Of a stretch of 64,000 nucleotides of DNA, positions 42,401-50,687 are shown in pieces. The stretch spans positions 558,001 to 622,000 of the forward strand of contig NIOB01000001.1 in assembly GCA_002189105.1 (NCBI GenBank). The letters are read 5' to 3'. How positions within the stretch are numbered: position 1 is the first letter of the stretch; each line of letters starts with the position of its first letter. A model generated the notes under the pieces. The model was not told where the DNA came from. It saw nothing but the letters and a program-made list of their open reading frames with translations, and ran no database searches. The stretch is from Saccharibacillus soli (lineage in GTDB: Bacteria > Bacillota > Bacilli > Paenibacillales > Paenibacillaceae). The position numbers were made by a program, and so were the translations under genes.

Positions 42401-44150
42401 GGGACATGTGCTGCTGCTGGAGCAGAGCCAATGGTCGCCTGGCGGACTGGTGCTGTCGCATCGACCGTTTCTGCGGGCACATGGTGGAGATTACAGTCAC
42501 CCTGTGCTGGAAGGTCTGGGCGATCACGATCTGATCTGCTGGCAGGAGGAGATGCGCGAACAGGGTCCGCTGCCGATTATTCAAGCAGCCTATGAGAAGC
42601 CCGTCTCCGGTGATTTGACTTTACTGTTGGAATGTGGGGCCGGTGACTTCGGCGACGGCGGCGATCTGTGGACCCCGCTGCTGGAATATCGCAGCGGAAA
42701 GGGCCTGCTCCTCGCCAATCAGCTGGAGCTGATGGCTCATCTGGAGCAGGCTCCCCAGGCCGCGCTGCTGCTGCGCGGCCTCCTGGCCTACGCCGGCCGC
42801 ATGGGGGCCGGCGTGAATCTTGCAGGCGCGGCGGCTGAGGCCGCGCCAGCTCCAGCCGCCGTCCTTACGGTGGACGGCGGCCCTGCCGCAGCTTTCCTGG
42901 CGAAGCTGCGGCTCCGCGCCGCGGCGTACGAGGCCGCGGCGCAGCCGGCAGGCTCAGCGCCGGATTCTGCGCCGATGCCTCCGGCGCAGGGCAACCCCGG
43001 CTTCGGCCTGCTGGTGGCCGAAGCCGCTGCTCTTGAGGCGCCCGGGACGATCGAAGCCGTCCGGCGCCATGCCCAAGCCGGCGGACGCGTACTCGTCCTG
43101 CCGGCGCAGCCGGGCTCGGAGCAGCAGGCACTCGCCCGGCTGCTGGGTCGTCACGTCTCGATCACGGCGCACGAGACGTATCACCTGGAGGCGGAGGGGG
43201 CCGCAGCCGTCCGCGGCTTCAGCCCGGTGGATCTGTTTGGCTTCGACAAGCCGTTTCTGTCGCCGCGCGAGACGGTCAACCGGCCGCTTGCCCAGCATCG
43301 GATTCAGGTGGAAGGAGCGGAGGTTCTCTGCCGCAGCATCGAAGGGACGGCATGGAAAGATTACTTCGTGAAGGAATATACGGCTGAATACAGCCGTCTG
43401 GCCCTGGTGGAGCTGAATCGGAGAACGGCGAGAGAACCGGGAGCCTTCGTGATTGAAGTGCCGCTGGGAGCAGGTTCCATTATCTGTTCCCAACTTTTCA
43501 TTGAACCGGATAGCGACAAAGCGCTGCGTCTGTACGCCCGGATATGCGCCAACCTGGGGGCATCACTGGATGATGGACTGCTGAACGCCTCAGACGAAAA
43601 GGCCAAGTGGGCAGTGGAGACCGTTATGGCGCTGCCTTGTGCGCCGCATGTTGATTACGAGGCGATGAAGACCTATTATATCGACCCTGAGTTTTCGCTA
43701 AATAATCTGGGTGAAGGTCTATACGGCTGGATGAAGAAACGTGAACGCCGGCGCGAGGATGGGATGCTCAGGATTCTGGCTGAAGATCAAGAACCTTGGT
43801 TCGTCAGTGTGTTTATCGAAGTGCCTGAAGCAGCAGAGCAGGCGGTAGAGGCGACGTCCGAGGAGACATCCCAAGGATCGCTGAAGCCAGGTACGGAAGG
43901 AAAGGGACGTGTTGGCAGATTGGGTCTGCGCACCCGTCATGTGCAGCGTTTTGAGCTGTATCTGAACGGAGCGCTTGTTGAGCAGCCTGAGCAGGAATTG
44001 AACCTGCAAAGCGGGCTGAACCGCCTCATTATTATTGCGCAGGGAGAGAAAGGGCCTTTTGAGATGGGCTTAAATCTGCTGCACGAAGACGGTAGGCCGA
44101 TGAAGGATCTCGCTTACCGCCTGACGCTGGATGAAGTCGAACCCAAATGA
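39435..44150 (+). CDS. Very large glycoside hydrolase family 2 enzyme
   Basis: The 1571-residue protein starts at ATG 39435 with AAGGGAGA upstream. It has no signal peptide and is probably cytoplasmic. Residues 1-180 are the GH2 sugar-binding jelly roll (SLNGEWDFMP, PSSWRI). An immunoglobulin-like domain follows, then the TIM barrel with the acid/base Glu558 (WSVQNEMRW) and nucleophile Glu628 (TFGEHG). C-terminal beta and flavodoxin-like regions follow (LLIVGSHLPDPGDEAEKAL). Two low-complexity inserts stand out: residues about 255-350 with SNES/LNES/SNEL repeats, and about 695-755 rich in Asp, Glu and Thr. The enzyme should trim imported oligosaccharides; specificity unknown. Confidence 0.9.
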   Translation: MRSVYSLNGEWDFMPIYDDPMCRKLPEELVYEKRKVRVPSSWRISYPQPNGLTFGRIPEYDYAPYDLHDYPPQWDRAEAGVLHRTFHVPQEMAGQRIVLRLDGIMQKAVIYLDGEQIAIWEDGYLPLRVELGGRARPGEQHELHVVCGGFDRTVLENGQSKLTGLMGSWYGRIARGIWQDIALESYSPFTLENVGLRTSVRGGTLKAEVLLGTTEEEGTWSMDPERALACTVRLTIREKGILRHTEKQDTGREASEESAWNGSASYTGLSNESLLNESVSNELPSNGGVSHPHPSNPSVWNEDDPEDSDAAIPISPSFTSAPTFRVQELNVQESVMTGHMDSCSSDLRSPSKFDDLAVVMTAQRPLQSVDVSVSGVEPLRLCEGEHRGTVYRANWELNWSDAELWSPDSPFLYEAEFELLEGDQILDRLTETFGFREFWCEGPNFVLNGIPINLRGDSWHFQGEIQQTDEYVRNWYRMCRDVGVNVIRLHAEPHPESYLRIADEEGMLIVDETAIYGSSGVMHADHPDYLAACLSHVRRLARRDRNHPSIILWSVQNEMRWVVGRDGFKAQIPILMDAIRALDPTRPILVEGDNRLVSKGDTEVESRHYNIDGTIDQWDRSVPLTFGEHGGWWYICPQNSSPYIGLDAYRGTDESTLGLAIGERWFVEYARRSGVAGISTFNFAHYFMRAMPDEDILLSASDDKQPGSGLSGEDLVERYGNGSLAESERNADEGAATDTDTTAEIEDKTEAGFPGVRPDKIPAYSLTLNNGLLPESYPAYRPNPAFAVLKEAFRPVTMIAAEYNRCFYDHERIMRSFDVYNDTLQAHRVRIEIVIRQGEEVLREELLEFTQQPAERRVVKLNWMPLRTTSDEQASLSAIMFHDGKPVHEGHWDYRIVSANVRQTPIAIERKAVYWGGREEGSGSTGHQGYPGSPLEAYRWIRQLLPDCERIEQSALSSLPGSSLLIVGSHLPDPGDEAEKALADFIDRGGHVLLLEQSQWSPGGLVLSHRPFLRAHGGDYSHPVLEGLGDHDLICWQEEMREQGPLPIIQAAYEKPVSGDLTLLLECGAGDFGDGGDLWTPLLEYRSGKGLLLANQLELMAHLEQAPQAALLLRGLLAYAGRMGAGVNLAGAAAEAAPAPAAVLTVDGGPAAAFLAKLRLRAAAYEAAAQPAGSAPDSAPMPPAQGNPGFGLLVAEAAALEAPGTIEAVRRHAQAGGRVLVLPAQPGSEQQALARLLGRHVSITAHETYHLEAEGAAAVRGFSPVDLFGFDKPFLSPRETVNRPLAQHRIQVEGAEVLCRSIEGTAWKDYFVKEYTAEYSRLALVELNRRTAREPGAFVIEVPLGAGSIICSQLFIEPDSDKALRLYARICANLGASLDDGLLNASDEKAKWAVETVMALPCAPHVDYEAMKTYYIDPEFSLNNLGEGLYGWMKKRERRREDGMLRILAEDQEPWFVSVFIEVPEAAEQAVEATSEETSQGSLKPGTEGKGRVGRLGLRTRHVQRFELYLNGALVEQPEQELNLQSGLNRLIIIAQGEKGPFEMGLNLLHEDGRPMKDLAYRLTLDEVEPK

Positions 44151-44183
44151 GTGGAAAAAGGTAGAATCGAAGCTTCGATGACC

Positions 44184-44230
44184 AAACAGGCCGCTGAGTG
44201 TGCAGATTGCACACCCAACGGCCTGTTTGT
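44184..44230. terminator. Bidirectional terminator
   Basis: AAACAGGCCG pairs with CGGCCTGTTT, with an inner TGTGC/GCACA hairpin. It separates the GH2 gene from the convergent AraC gene. Confidence 0.88.
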
Positions 44231-44265
44231 AAGGGGTTCCTTGCGTCGGAATCTGCCTCTTCCCC

Positions 44266-45165
44266 TCAGCGGATACTGCCTCGATATTCCTCGGGGGTCA
44301 TGCCCTTGATCTTCCGAAACATCTGGCTGAAATACGAGGGGGATAACCCGCCGACTTCTGCCGCGATCCGGCCAATCGGCTGATCGGTGTTGGCGAGCAG
44401 CACGCAGGCTTCACGTACCCGGCGGCGGATGAGATAATCGGTCAGCGTCATGCCCGCATAAGTCTTGAACACATGCGAGACATGATAAGGTGACAAATGC
44501 AGCTCGCCTGCCAGCCTCTCCAGACGGAACGGTTCTTTGTAGTGTCGATCCAGCCAGATCTCGATCTTCTCCCCATGCAGCTCTCCACGTACACGAGCAG
44601 CCACAGCTTTTGGTTTGCCGTCTGTTTGTTTCTGCATGGCTTGAAGCAGGCGAAGCAGCAGCAGTCCGGCCCGTTCCTCCGCATCAGGTTCCCCGGTTAC
44701 GCCGCCTAGAGTCAAGACGCCGCTCAGTTCCTCGAACAGGCTGGGAATCGCGGTGTGCTGCACGTCGTAAAAGACCTGCTGCATCTCTCCATCCCGGCAC
44801 AGACTGCGGAAGAAGCCAGCCAATGAAGGAAAGGGGGCCAGATAGGCATCCAGACTTTCCGGGTCAAAAGTCAGATTGGTGCGAAGATAGGAGCGGCCCG
44901 GCGCGGCAGGAACCGCAACACGGTGCAGCTGGTACGGTTGGAAGCAGACCAGCATCTGATCGCGGATCGGATAATTGCGATTCTCTACCCGGATCTCTCC
45001 GCTGCCGCTGTAGATGTACAGCATCTCGATTCCACGATGCGCATGGAACCAGTGCGCTTCCTTATCTTCATATCGATAGTTATAGATAAGCTGGCCGGAA
45101 TCCCATACGCTTCTCCGGCGTGATTCGTCCGGTAGGGGAGACTGTGACCGAAATTGTTGCGCCAT
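44266..45165 (-). CDS. AraC-family regulator with cupin sensor domain
   Basis: The 299-residue protein is taken from 45165, where GGAACGGAGG precedes the ATG. Residues 20-110 form an AraC-binding cupin (HWFHAHRGIEMLYIYSGSGEI), the usual sugar-sensing part. The C-terminal 100 residues carry two helix-turn-helix motifs (RLERLAGELHLSPYHVSHVF, IGRIAAEVGGLSPSYFSQMF). It is cytoplasmic and lies 74 bases from the end of the GH88 gene's reading direction, read the same way and downstream of it. It probably controls the GH88 gene or the locus. Confidence 0.9.
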   Translation of the reverse strand: MAQQFRSQSPLPDESRRRSVWDSGQLIYNYRYEDKEAHWFHAHRGIEMLYIYSGSGEIRVENRNYPIRDQMLVCFQPYQLHRVAVPAAPGRSYLRTNLTFDPESLDAYLAPFPSLAGFFRSLCRDGEMQQVFYDVQHTAIPSLFEELSGVLTLGGVTGEPDAEERAGLLLLRLLQAMQKQTDGKPKAVAARVRGELHGEKIEIWLDRHYKEPFRLERLAGELHLSPYHVSHVFKTYAGMTLTDYLIRRRVREACVLLANTDQPIGRIAAEVGGLSPSYFSQMFRKIKGMTPEEYRGSIR

Positions 45166-45239
45166 GCTGCTGCCTCCGTTCCGCCTGGCTTGAGTTGAAT
45201 CCAGTATACGGGGGAGACCCATGGGGAATCAATGCTCTC

Positions 45240-46379
45240 TCAACGTTCGTACCAATATCCCGGCGTCCCTTGGTGTAGGCGCATCAATGCTTCAAGGAAG
45301 AAGTAGTCGCCCCAGATCATGAAGTCGTCCGGCGAGGAACCGCCTCGGACCGAATATGAGCCATGACGCAGCAGCCCTTCTTCATGTGCTGAACCGGCTG
45401 TGAAATATTCATCGGCCAACAGCGCATGGACGGCCTGCATCGCCAGTTGTTCCAATTCTTCGCGCTGGGGATCGGAATGGGGCAGATGCGTGATTAATTC
45501 CAGCACGCCGCAGGCAAAGATGGCTGACGCCGAACTGTCCCGCGCTGTTCCGGGCTGCTGCGGCGCATCGAAGTCCCAATAGGCGACGCCATCTTCGGGA
45601 AGCCGCTGCGCAAAATGGATAGCCATCCGTCTGGACGCTTCCAGGAACCGTGGGTCGCCAAAGTTGCGATAAGCTAATGCGAAGCCATACACGCCCCAGG
45701 CCTGACCACGTGTCCAGGTTGAGCCATCCCGGTACCCTTGATGCGTACCCCCTCGAAGGGCATCGCCCGTGTGGGGATCGAAATAGAAAGTGTGGTAAGA
45801 CGAGTCATCTCCCCTAACCAGAAAACGGAGGCTTTTCTCCGCATGAAGTCGGGCACATTCGGTATAACGCTCGTCGCCGGTCTGACGCGTTGCCCAGCAG
45901 AGCAGGGGCAGATTCATCAGACAGTCGATGATGATTCGCCCGCCATTTTCCGGGTCGCCTTCCGGTCCCCATGCCTGGAAAATGGCAGGCTCAGGACGCC
46001 AGCGCCGCATCAGCGTATCGGCAGCACGCAGGGCGACCTGCCTTGAAGCTTCATGCTGATCTACCGTCCAGCGAGCCTGCGCAGATAAGGAATACAGGAA
46101 GCCAATATCATGATGATCGAGCGCCTGATGAGCATCCAATCGGCGTTCCAACAGCTCCGCTGCACGAATGGCTGCCGCATGCAGCTGGGCATCCCCACTG
46201 TATTCATAGCCCAACCACAGGAGACCTGCCCAGAATCCTTCTGTCCAGTCTGTGGATTCCGTCAGATGGTATTTTCCGTCCCCTTTGCTCACGTGTGGGA
46301 AGCCTTCACTTGCTGCATAACGCTCTACATTTTTGCGTACCGTCTCAAGAGCCTGTTGAATTGCGGTGTTGATCTCCAT
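45240..46379 (-). CDS. Unsaturated uronyl hydrolase (GH88)
   Basis: The 379-residue protein starts at 46379 with CGGAGGG upstream. It is a GH88 alpha/alpha-barrel enzyme. Family markers are TDWTEGFWAGLLWL, DHHDIGFLY with Asp88 and Asp91, IIIDCLMNLP with Asp152, and GYRDGSTWTRGQAWGVYGFALAY. GH88 enzymes hydrate the 4,5-unsaturated uronic acid that polysaccharide lyases leave at oligosaccharide ends. No signal peptide, so it acts on imported oligosaccharides. Its presence is the main reason to think the nearby secreted beta-helix enzyme, or another enzyme, acts as a lyase. Confidence 0.93.
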   Translation of the reverse strand: MEINTAIQQALETVRKNVERYAASEGFPHVSKGDGKYHLTESTDWTEGFWAGLLWLGYEYSGDAQLHAAAIRAAELLERRLDAHQALDHHDIGFLYSLSAQARWTVDQHEASRQVALRAADTLMRRWRPEPAIFQAWGPEGDPENGGRIIIDCLMNLPLLCWATRQTGDERYTECARLHAEKSLRFLVRGDDSSYHTFYFDPHTGDALRGGTHQGYRDGSTWTRGQAWGVYGFALAYRNFGDPRFLEASRRMAIHFAQRLPEDGVAYWDFDAPQQPGTARDSSASAIFACGVLELITHLPHSDPQREELEQLAMQAVHALLADEYFTAGSAHEEGLLRHGSYSVRGGSSPDDFMIWGDYFFLEALMRLHQGTPGYWYER

Positions 46380-46496
46380 ATTATCCCTCCGTTGTGAATG
46401 GATCGATTATATATCCAGCATAATGCTTATTCCATGGCGATTTGTTGTGAAGTCCTATCGCTATATTGCGGAAAAAGAAAAGCAGAGATAAAACCA

Positions 46497-46548
46497 TAAA
46501 AGAACGACCCCTTTTGCCGCATCAAGCGGGCAGAAGGGGTCGTTCTAT
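46497..46548 (-). terminator. Terminator of the monooxygenase gene
   Basis: AGAACGACCCCTTTTGCC pairs with GGCAGAAGGGGTCGTTCT (one mismatch); the minus-strand copy is followed by TTTTATGG. It lies between two minus-strand genes and ends transcription of the upstream gene (46594-47652). Confidence 0.8.
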
Positions 46549-46593
46549 CCTTCGTTCACATGCAGAATCAAGCTTGGAACATGAGAAATCGCA

Positions 46594-47652
46594 TCAGGAA
46601 CGTACTTCGGTCTGCTCGGCAGTCGCTGCCGCTGCGGTCTCTTGTTCCTCATTCAGACCAAATGCTTCAGCGACAAGGCGTATCGACTTCAAGCGGGCAT
46701 CAAAGTCATGGACTGACGAGACGATCATCAATTCATCCGTACGATATTCCTCCGCCAGTTCCAGCAGCCGTGCCTTCACCTGATCGGGTGTACCCACTAC
46801 GCGGTAAGCCCGGGTTGCTGCAATCTGCTCACGGTCATATGGCGTGTACGGATAGTCCGCTGCCGTTTGTACGGAAGGCAGATAAGGCAGCTCCATCCCC
46901 TTGTACATGGCAAGGAAGAACAGATCCGAACTTGAGGCCAGACGTTCGGCTTCTTCCTGCGTCTCGGCGCAGACTACCGTAATGGCAGCCAGCGACTTGG
47001 GTGTGGGAGACATCAGCGAAGGCTCGAAGGTCTCGTGATACATATTCGTAGCTTCCTTGCCGCCCGGTGTGCCGAAGAATTGGGCGAAGGCATAAGAAGC
47101 GCCCGTCTGCGCAGCCAAGCGTGCCGTGCCGCCGCTTGAACCTAACAGCCACAGCTCAGGTGTAGTGTCCGTCGAAGGTGACACACTCAGACCTGCGAAG
47201 CGATGGTCGCCCGGAACCGCATCGTTCAAGTAGGCGATCAGGTCGATGATCTGCTGCGGATAGGGGTCCGCACTGTGATAGCGCCCTTCTTGAAGGGCAC
47301 GCGTAGACAGCGGCCGACCGCCTGGAGCGCGGCCTACGCCCAGATCAATACGCCCCGGATACAGAGCTTCCAGCAGCCGGAAGTTCTCTGCGACTTTGTA
47401 GGCGCTGTAATGCGGCAGCATGATGCCCCCGGAGCCAAGCCGAATCCGCGAAGTATTGGCGGCCAGATGAGCAATCAGCACTTCAGGGCTGGAGTGCGCC
47501 AATGCCTTTGAACTGTGATGTTCCGATACCCAGAAACGGCTGTAGCCCAGCTTGTCCGCTTCGACAGCCAGGCGTGTGGTCGCTTGCAGCGCTTCCTTGG
47601 GGCCAGAACCTTCTGTAATGGTGGATTGATCCAGAATTCCGATCTTGAGCAT
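46594..47652 (-). CDS. LLM-class flavin-dependent oxidoreductase (luciferase-like)
   Basis: The 352-residue protein is taken from 47652 (MLKIGILDQS) with GAGAGGGGAAATAG upstream. It is a bacterial-luciferase-like monooxygenase of the MsnO8 subgroup (LDQST, FWVSEHH, RIDLGVGRAPG, LGSSGGTARLAAQTG). Such enzymes use reduced flavin; most have unknown substrates. It has a strong promoter of its own at 47807-47835 and a palindrome just upstream of that. It lies outside the carbohydrate locus in function. Confidence 0.9.
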   Translation of the reverse strand: MLKIGILDQSTITEGSGPKEALQATTRLAVEADKLGYSRFWVSEHHSSKALAHSSPEVLIAHLAANTSRIRLGSGGIMLPHYSAYKVAENFRLLEALYPGRIDLGVGRAPGGRPLSTRALQEGRYHSADPYPQQIIDLIAYLNDAVPGDHRFAGLSVSPSTDTTPELWLLGSSGGTARLAAQTGASYAFAQFFGTPGGKEATNMYHETFEPSLMSPTPKSLAAITVVCAETQEEAERLASSSDLFFLAMYKGMELPYLPSVQTAADYPYTPYDREQIAATRAYRVVGTPDQVKARLLELAEEYRTDELMIVSSVHDFDARLKSIRLVAEAFGLNEEQETAAAATAEQTEVRS

Positions 47653-47806
47653 ATCTATTTCCCCTCTCGAAGTGTCACGCCAGCAGGCGGATGACACCGG
47701 TTGAATAATCATAGATTCCTAACTGGAACAGCTTGGGCGTGACATGAATAAAACGCAAGCTGATCTCTCTATCCACAGGAAGTGGGCAGAGAGAAAGAAC
47801 TTCTTT

Positions 47807-47835
47807 ATCATATCATATTCGTAAATAAACGTCAA
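47807..47835 (-). promoter_or_regulatory. Sigma-A promoter of the monooxygenase gene
   Basis: On the minus strand TTGACG (47830-47835), a 17-base spacer and TATGAT (47807-47812). The leader is about 150 nt. Confidence 0.7.
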
Positions 47836-47845
47836 AATAACACTA

Positions 47846-47862
47846 ACTATATAAAATATAGT
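47846..47862. promoter_or_regulatory. Perfect palindrome ACTATAT-AAA-ATATAGT
   Basis: Seven-base arms around a three-base centre, 11 bases upstream of the -35 of the minus-strand promoter. It resembles operator sites of MarR or HxlR-type regulators by form only. Confidence 0.45.
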
Positions 47863-48060
47863 AATGACATGGCGATCAGAGAGTGAAGTTGTTCCTCCTC
47901 ACATTTTCCTCGTTTCATCCTCCGCTTTTCCTGCCTTTTTTATATCCAAACACAACTATCGATCATCCGAATGGGTATACTTACGTAGACACCGGGTATG
48001 ACCCGTACTCCTGGATCAACCCATTCAGGGGACTCATGGATAGGGAGGAATTTCAGAAAA

Positions 48061-49500
48061 ATGACCATCAGAATTCGCAGCCGATTCAATCGCCTATTGC
48101 TCAGTACAGGCCTCGCTTTTACCGTAGCGGCCAGTGCGCTTCCGGCCTATGCCGCACAAACGCCGGTTACCTCGCCAGCCAGCACGGGTACGGCAATCAC
48201 CGCCCAGATTAATGGAAAACCTGCTGAGTGGGGAGCACGCGTCTATACGTATCATTCCTTGACATATGTACCGGTTCGTGAAGGGGCCGTATCGCTTGGC
48301 GCGAAGGTAAAGTGGGACAAGAGCCGCCGAGCCGCTGTAGTGACGTTGAATGGCGATGAGCTGCTGTATCAGCCTGGAGCCGATCACGTTCTGGTGAATG
48401 GGTTTGAACTGAAGATGCCGGGCAGCACCCGTTATGTAGATGGGGTATTAACCGTGCCGCTGCGCGGATTGACCGAGCCTCTGCGAGCTGACATTCAACT
48501 GAACTCCGGCAGTTCGACCCGCCTATCCCTCACGACCGATACCGCCACCCAGATGGGGACAAGTACGAATCTGCAAGCGGTAGACAATTATCTCAAGAAA
48601 GAACAGTATTCCGGAAATGTACTGGTTGCCAAAGATGGGGAAGTGTTGATGCGCAAAGGATATGGCTTGGCTTCTGACACGAAGTTGATTCGGCCTACTG
48701 ATCTCATGCGTCTGGGTTCGCTGACTAAGGCGTTCACCGCTGCTTCGATTCTCAAACTGGAGGAGGAGGGCAAGTTAAGTACCGAAGATTCCCTCTCCAA
48801 GTTTATTCCGGACTATCCCCGCGGCGATGAGATCAAGTTGTCCATGCTGCTGTCGCACACTTCGGGAATCGCCCTGAATTTCAAACGTGAAGATGGAATT
48901 CCACTGGCTGATACCGTCGCGGAGATCAAGGCCAGCTCACTCAAATTCCAGCCGGGCACAAGCTACAAGTACAGCAACAGCGGCTATGTTCTGCTGGCTT
49001 TTATTATTGAACAGACTTCAGGCATGAGCTACCCGGATTACGTTCGGACTCAGATTCTGGAACCTCTTGGCATGAGCCATAGCGGAACAGTGACCCGTAA
49101 TACTCCGGTGCAGCGGGGTTACGAATACGATTGGCAGCAGAGATTCTGGAAAGCGGTCGATTATTATTTCTTCTCGCCTTCCGGTACCGGCAGCCTGTAT
49201 TCAACCGTTGACGACATGTTGACCTGGTCGGAAGCATTGAGCGACGGAAAGGTGCTGTCGGAAGAGACATTGGAACGGATGTATACGCCTAATGCCTTCA
49301 CCCCTTATGCGTATGCCTGGGGAGTTAGTGGCGAAGGCGATAACAAAGTCGCCTACCATAATGGCGGAGGGGATGGGTATACAACCGGCATCCGGCGCGG
49401 CTTGAATGATGGCACGGTCGTCATTCTGCTGGGCAATCATGGCGGCCTCGACACCAACAAGATGACCCTGGACATTCGGAAGCTGGTATTTGGCAAATAA
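48061..49500 (+). CDS. Secreted serine hydrolase of the beta-lactamase/PBP4* family
   Basis: The 479-residue protein is taken from ATG 48061 with GGGAGGAAT upstream. Residues 1-32 are a signal peptide (ending near AYAAQT). Residues 43-135 are a copper-amine-oxidase-like N-terminal domain (VYTYHSLTYVPVREGAV), a common Paenibacillus wall module. Residues 165-475 are a class C beta-lactamase fold with Ser220-LT-Lys223, Tyr304-S-Asn306 and His433-NGGG as the third motif. It could be a D-Ala peptidase or an esterase; clinical-type resistance is not implied. Confidence 0.9.
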   Translation: MTIRIRSRFNRLLLSTGLAFTVAASALPAYAAQTPVTSPASTGTAITAQINGKPAEWGARVYTYHSLTYVPVREGAVSLGAKVKWDKSRRAAVVTLNGDELLYQPGADHVLVNGFELKMPGSTRYVDGVLTVPLRGLTEPLRADIQLNSGSSTRLSLTTDTATQMGTSTNLQAVDNYLKKEQYSGNVLVAKDGEVLMRKGYGLASDTKLIRPTDLMRLGSLTKAFTAASILKLEEEGKLSTEDSLSKFIPDYPRGDEIKLSMLLSHTSGIALNFKREDGIPLADTVAEIKASSLKFQPGTSYKYSNSGYVLLAFIIEQTSGMSYPDYVRTQILEPLGMSHSGTVTRNTPVQRGYEYDWQQRFWKAVDYYFFSPSGTGSLYSTVDDMLTWSEALSDGKVLSEETLERMYTPNAFTPYAYAWGVSGEGDNKVAYHNGGGDGYTTGIRRGLNDGTVVILLGNHGGLDTNKMTLDIRKLVFGK

Positions 49501-49596
49501 GCTCGCACCGTGTCCGGCTTTTTGTACGAAAATTAGTTGTGTCTCTGCGGGTTAATCTGCCAGTCCATCCAGCCTGCGCTTTATCCGTTCCTGCCC

Positions 49597-49645
49597 AAAC
49601 AGACGAAGCTTCTGCCTGAAGGCGAAGCTTCGTCTGTTTCATTTT
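49597..49645. terminator. Bidirectional terminator
   Basis: AAACAGACGAAGCTTC pairs perfectly with GAAGCTTCGTCTGTTT, followed by a T-rich stretch on both strands. It separates the serine hydrolase gene from the convergent SDR gene. Confidence 0.92.
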
Positions 49646-49663
49646 GTCCCAAGAAAAGCAAAG

Positions 49664-50545
49664 TTATAATCCCTGGGATTCTGCATAACGTCCCCAGTGC
49701 GGTCTTGTGCCGTCGGCATCCACGAATCCGTACCGATCCGACAGCTCCCATGAACTCAGTGCTTGTCCGGTGAAAAGCATGACCTCCGGGTCGGCTGCGA
49801 GCTGGGCTGCGGCTTGACCCACATAAGCGGGCGTCTCCGAGGCAATAAAATGGGGTTCAACCTTCGTTCCTTCCTGCCAGTTCGCCTCCGTTACGCCAAA
49901 AAGGTCGAGCATCGCTTCCGAGCGCAGGAACCCGGGCGTCAGCGCAATTGCAGCGATCTGGTAAGGCCTAAGCTCCTCGGCCAGCGCTGCCGCCAGATGA
50001 ATCCCCGAGATCTTTGACAGGCTGTAGTAGACATTGCCGCGGAAGCGATAATCCACGCCGTCGGTGATCTCCAGTACCAGACCACCGGGGCGCTCCAGCA
50101 TTAATGGAAGCATCCAATACGATGTAATCAGGTGCGTATGCACCGCGCGCTGGTGAATTTGCAGTCCATCTTCCAGCGAGTGCTCCCACAATTTTTGTCC
50201 CCACTTCGTCAGATGATCTCCGCCCCAGATGTCATTGACCAGAATATCCAGTCCGCCATGCTGTGTCTTGATGATCTCTGCCAACTGCTGAACCTGCTGA
50301 GGGTCGGAATGATCGGTGCGAATAGCTGAAGCCGTGCCACCGCGTGCTTGTATGCGTTCCGCCGTTTCCTCGATCGTCTCCTGCCGATTGAGATCGGAAT
50401 ACTGCTGCCGGGTTGTCCGGCCGGTCACATAGACATGCGCTCCCAGTGCTCCGAGTTCAATGGCAATTCCTCGTCCCGCTCCGCGCGTTGCGCCTGCTAC
50501 CAAAGCGATTTTGCCTGCCAGCGGTTTTGGATGGTTTGTCATCAT
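49664..50545 (-). CDS. Short-chain dehydrogenase/reductase
   Basis: The 293-residue protein is taken from ATG 50545 with GAGAGGTGACC upstream; a GTG at 50551 is the alternative. The NAD(P) site reads VAGATRGAGRGIA (TGxxxGxG type) near residue 16. Further motifs are DILVND and the catalytic Tyr-x3-Lys region, read here as YYSLSKISGIH. It belongs to a divergent SDR group with a C-terminal extension. Substrate unknown. The WYL regulator gene diverges from it with 142 bases between the starts, so it is a likely target of that regulator. Confidence 0.88.
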   Translation of the reverse strand: MMTNHPKPLAGKIALVAGATRGAGRGIAIELGALGAHVYVTGRTTRQQYSDLNRQETIEETAERIQARGGTASAIRTDHSDPQQVQQLAEIIKTQHGGLDILVNDIWGGDHLTKWGQKLWEHSLEDGLQIHQRAVHTHLITSYWMLPLMLERPGGLVLEITDGVDYRFRGNVYYSLSKISGIHLAAALAEELRPYQIAAIALTPGFLRSEAMLDLFGVTEANWQEGTKVEPHFIASETPAYVGQAAAQLAADPEVMLFTGQALSSWELSDRYGFVDADGTRPHWGRYAESQGL

Positions 50546-50610
50546 GGTCACCTCTCGAATCGATATTGTCGGGTACCTGCATACCCATCAGTTTGATTAT
50601 GGATATGTCG

Positions 50611-50639
50611 TTGCCCGTAATCTGAATATAGAGCATAAT
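50611..50639 (+). promoter_or_regulatory. Sigma-A promoter of the WYL regulator gene
   Basis: TTGCCC (50611-50616), a 17-base spacer and CATAAT (50634-50639), about 48 bases before the start at 50688. Confidence 0.5.
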
Positions 50640-50687
50640 AGATGACAACCTTTGTCTTATATCAAAAGAAAAAAGGAGGAGCCGAGA

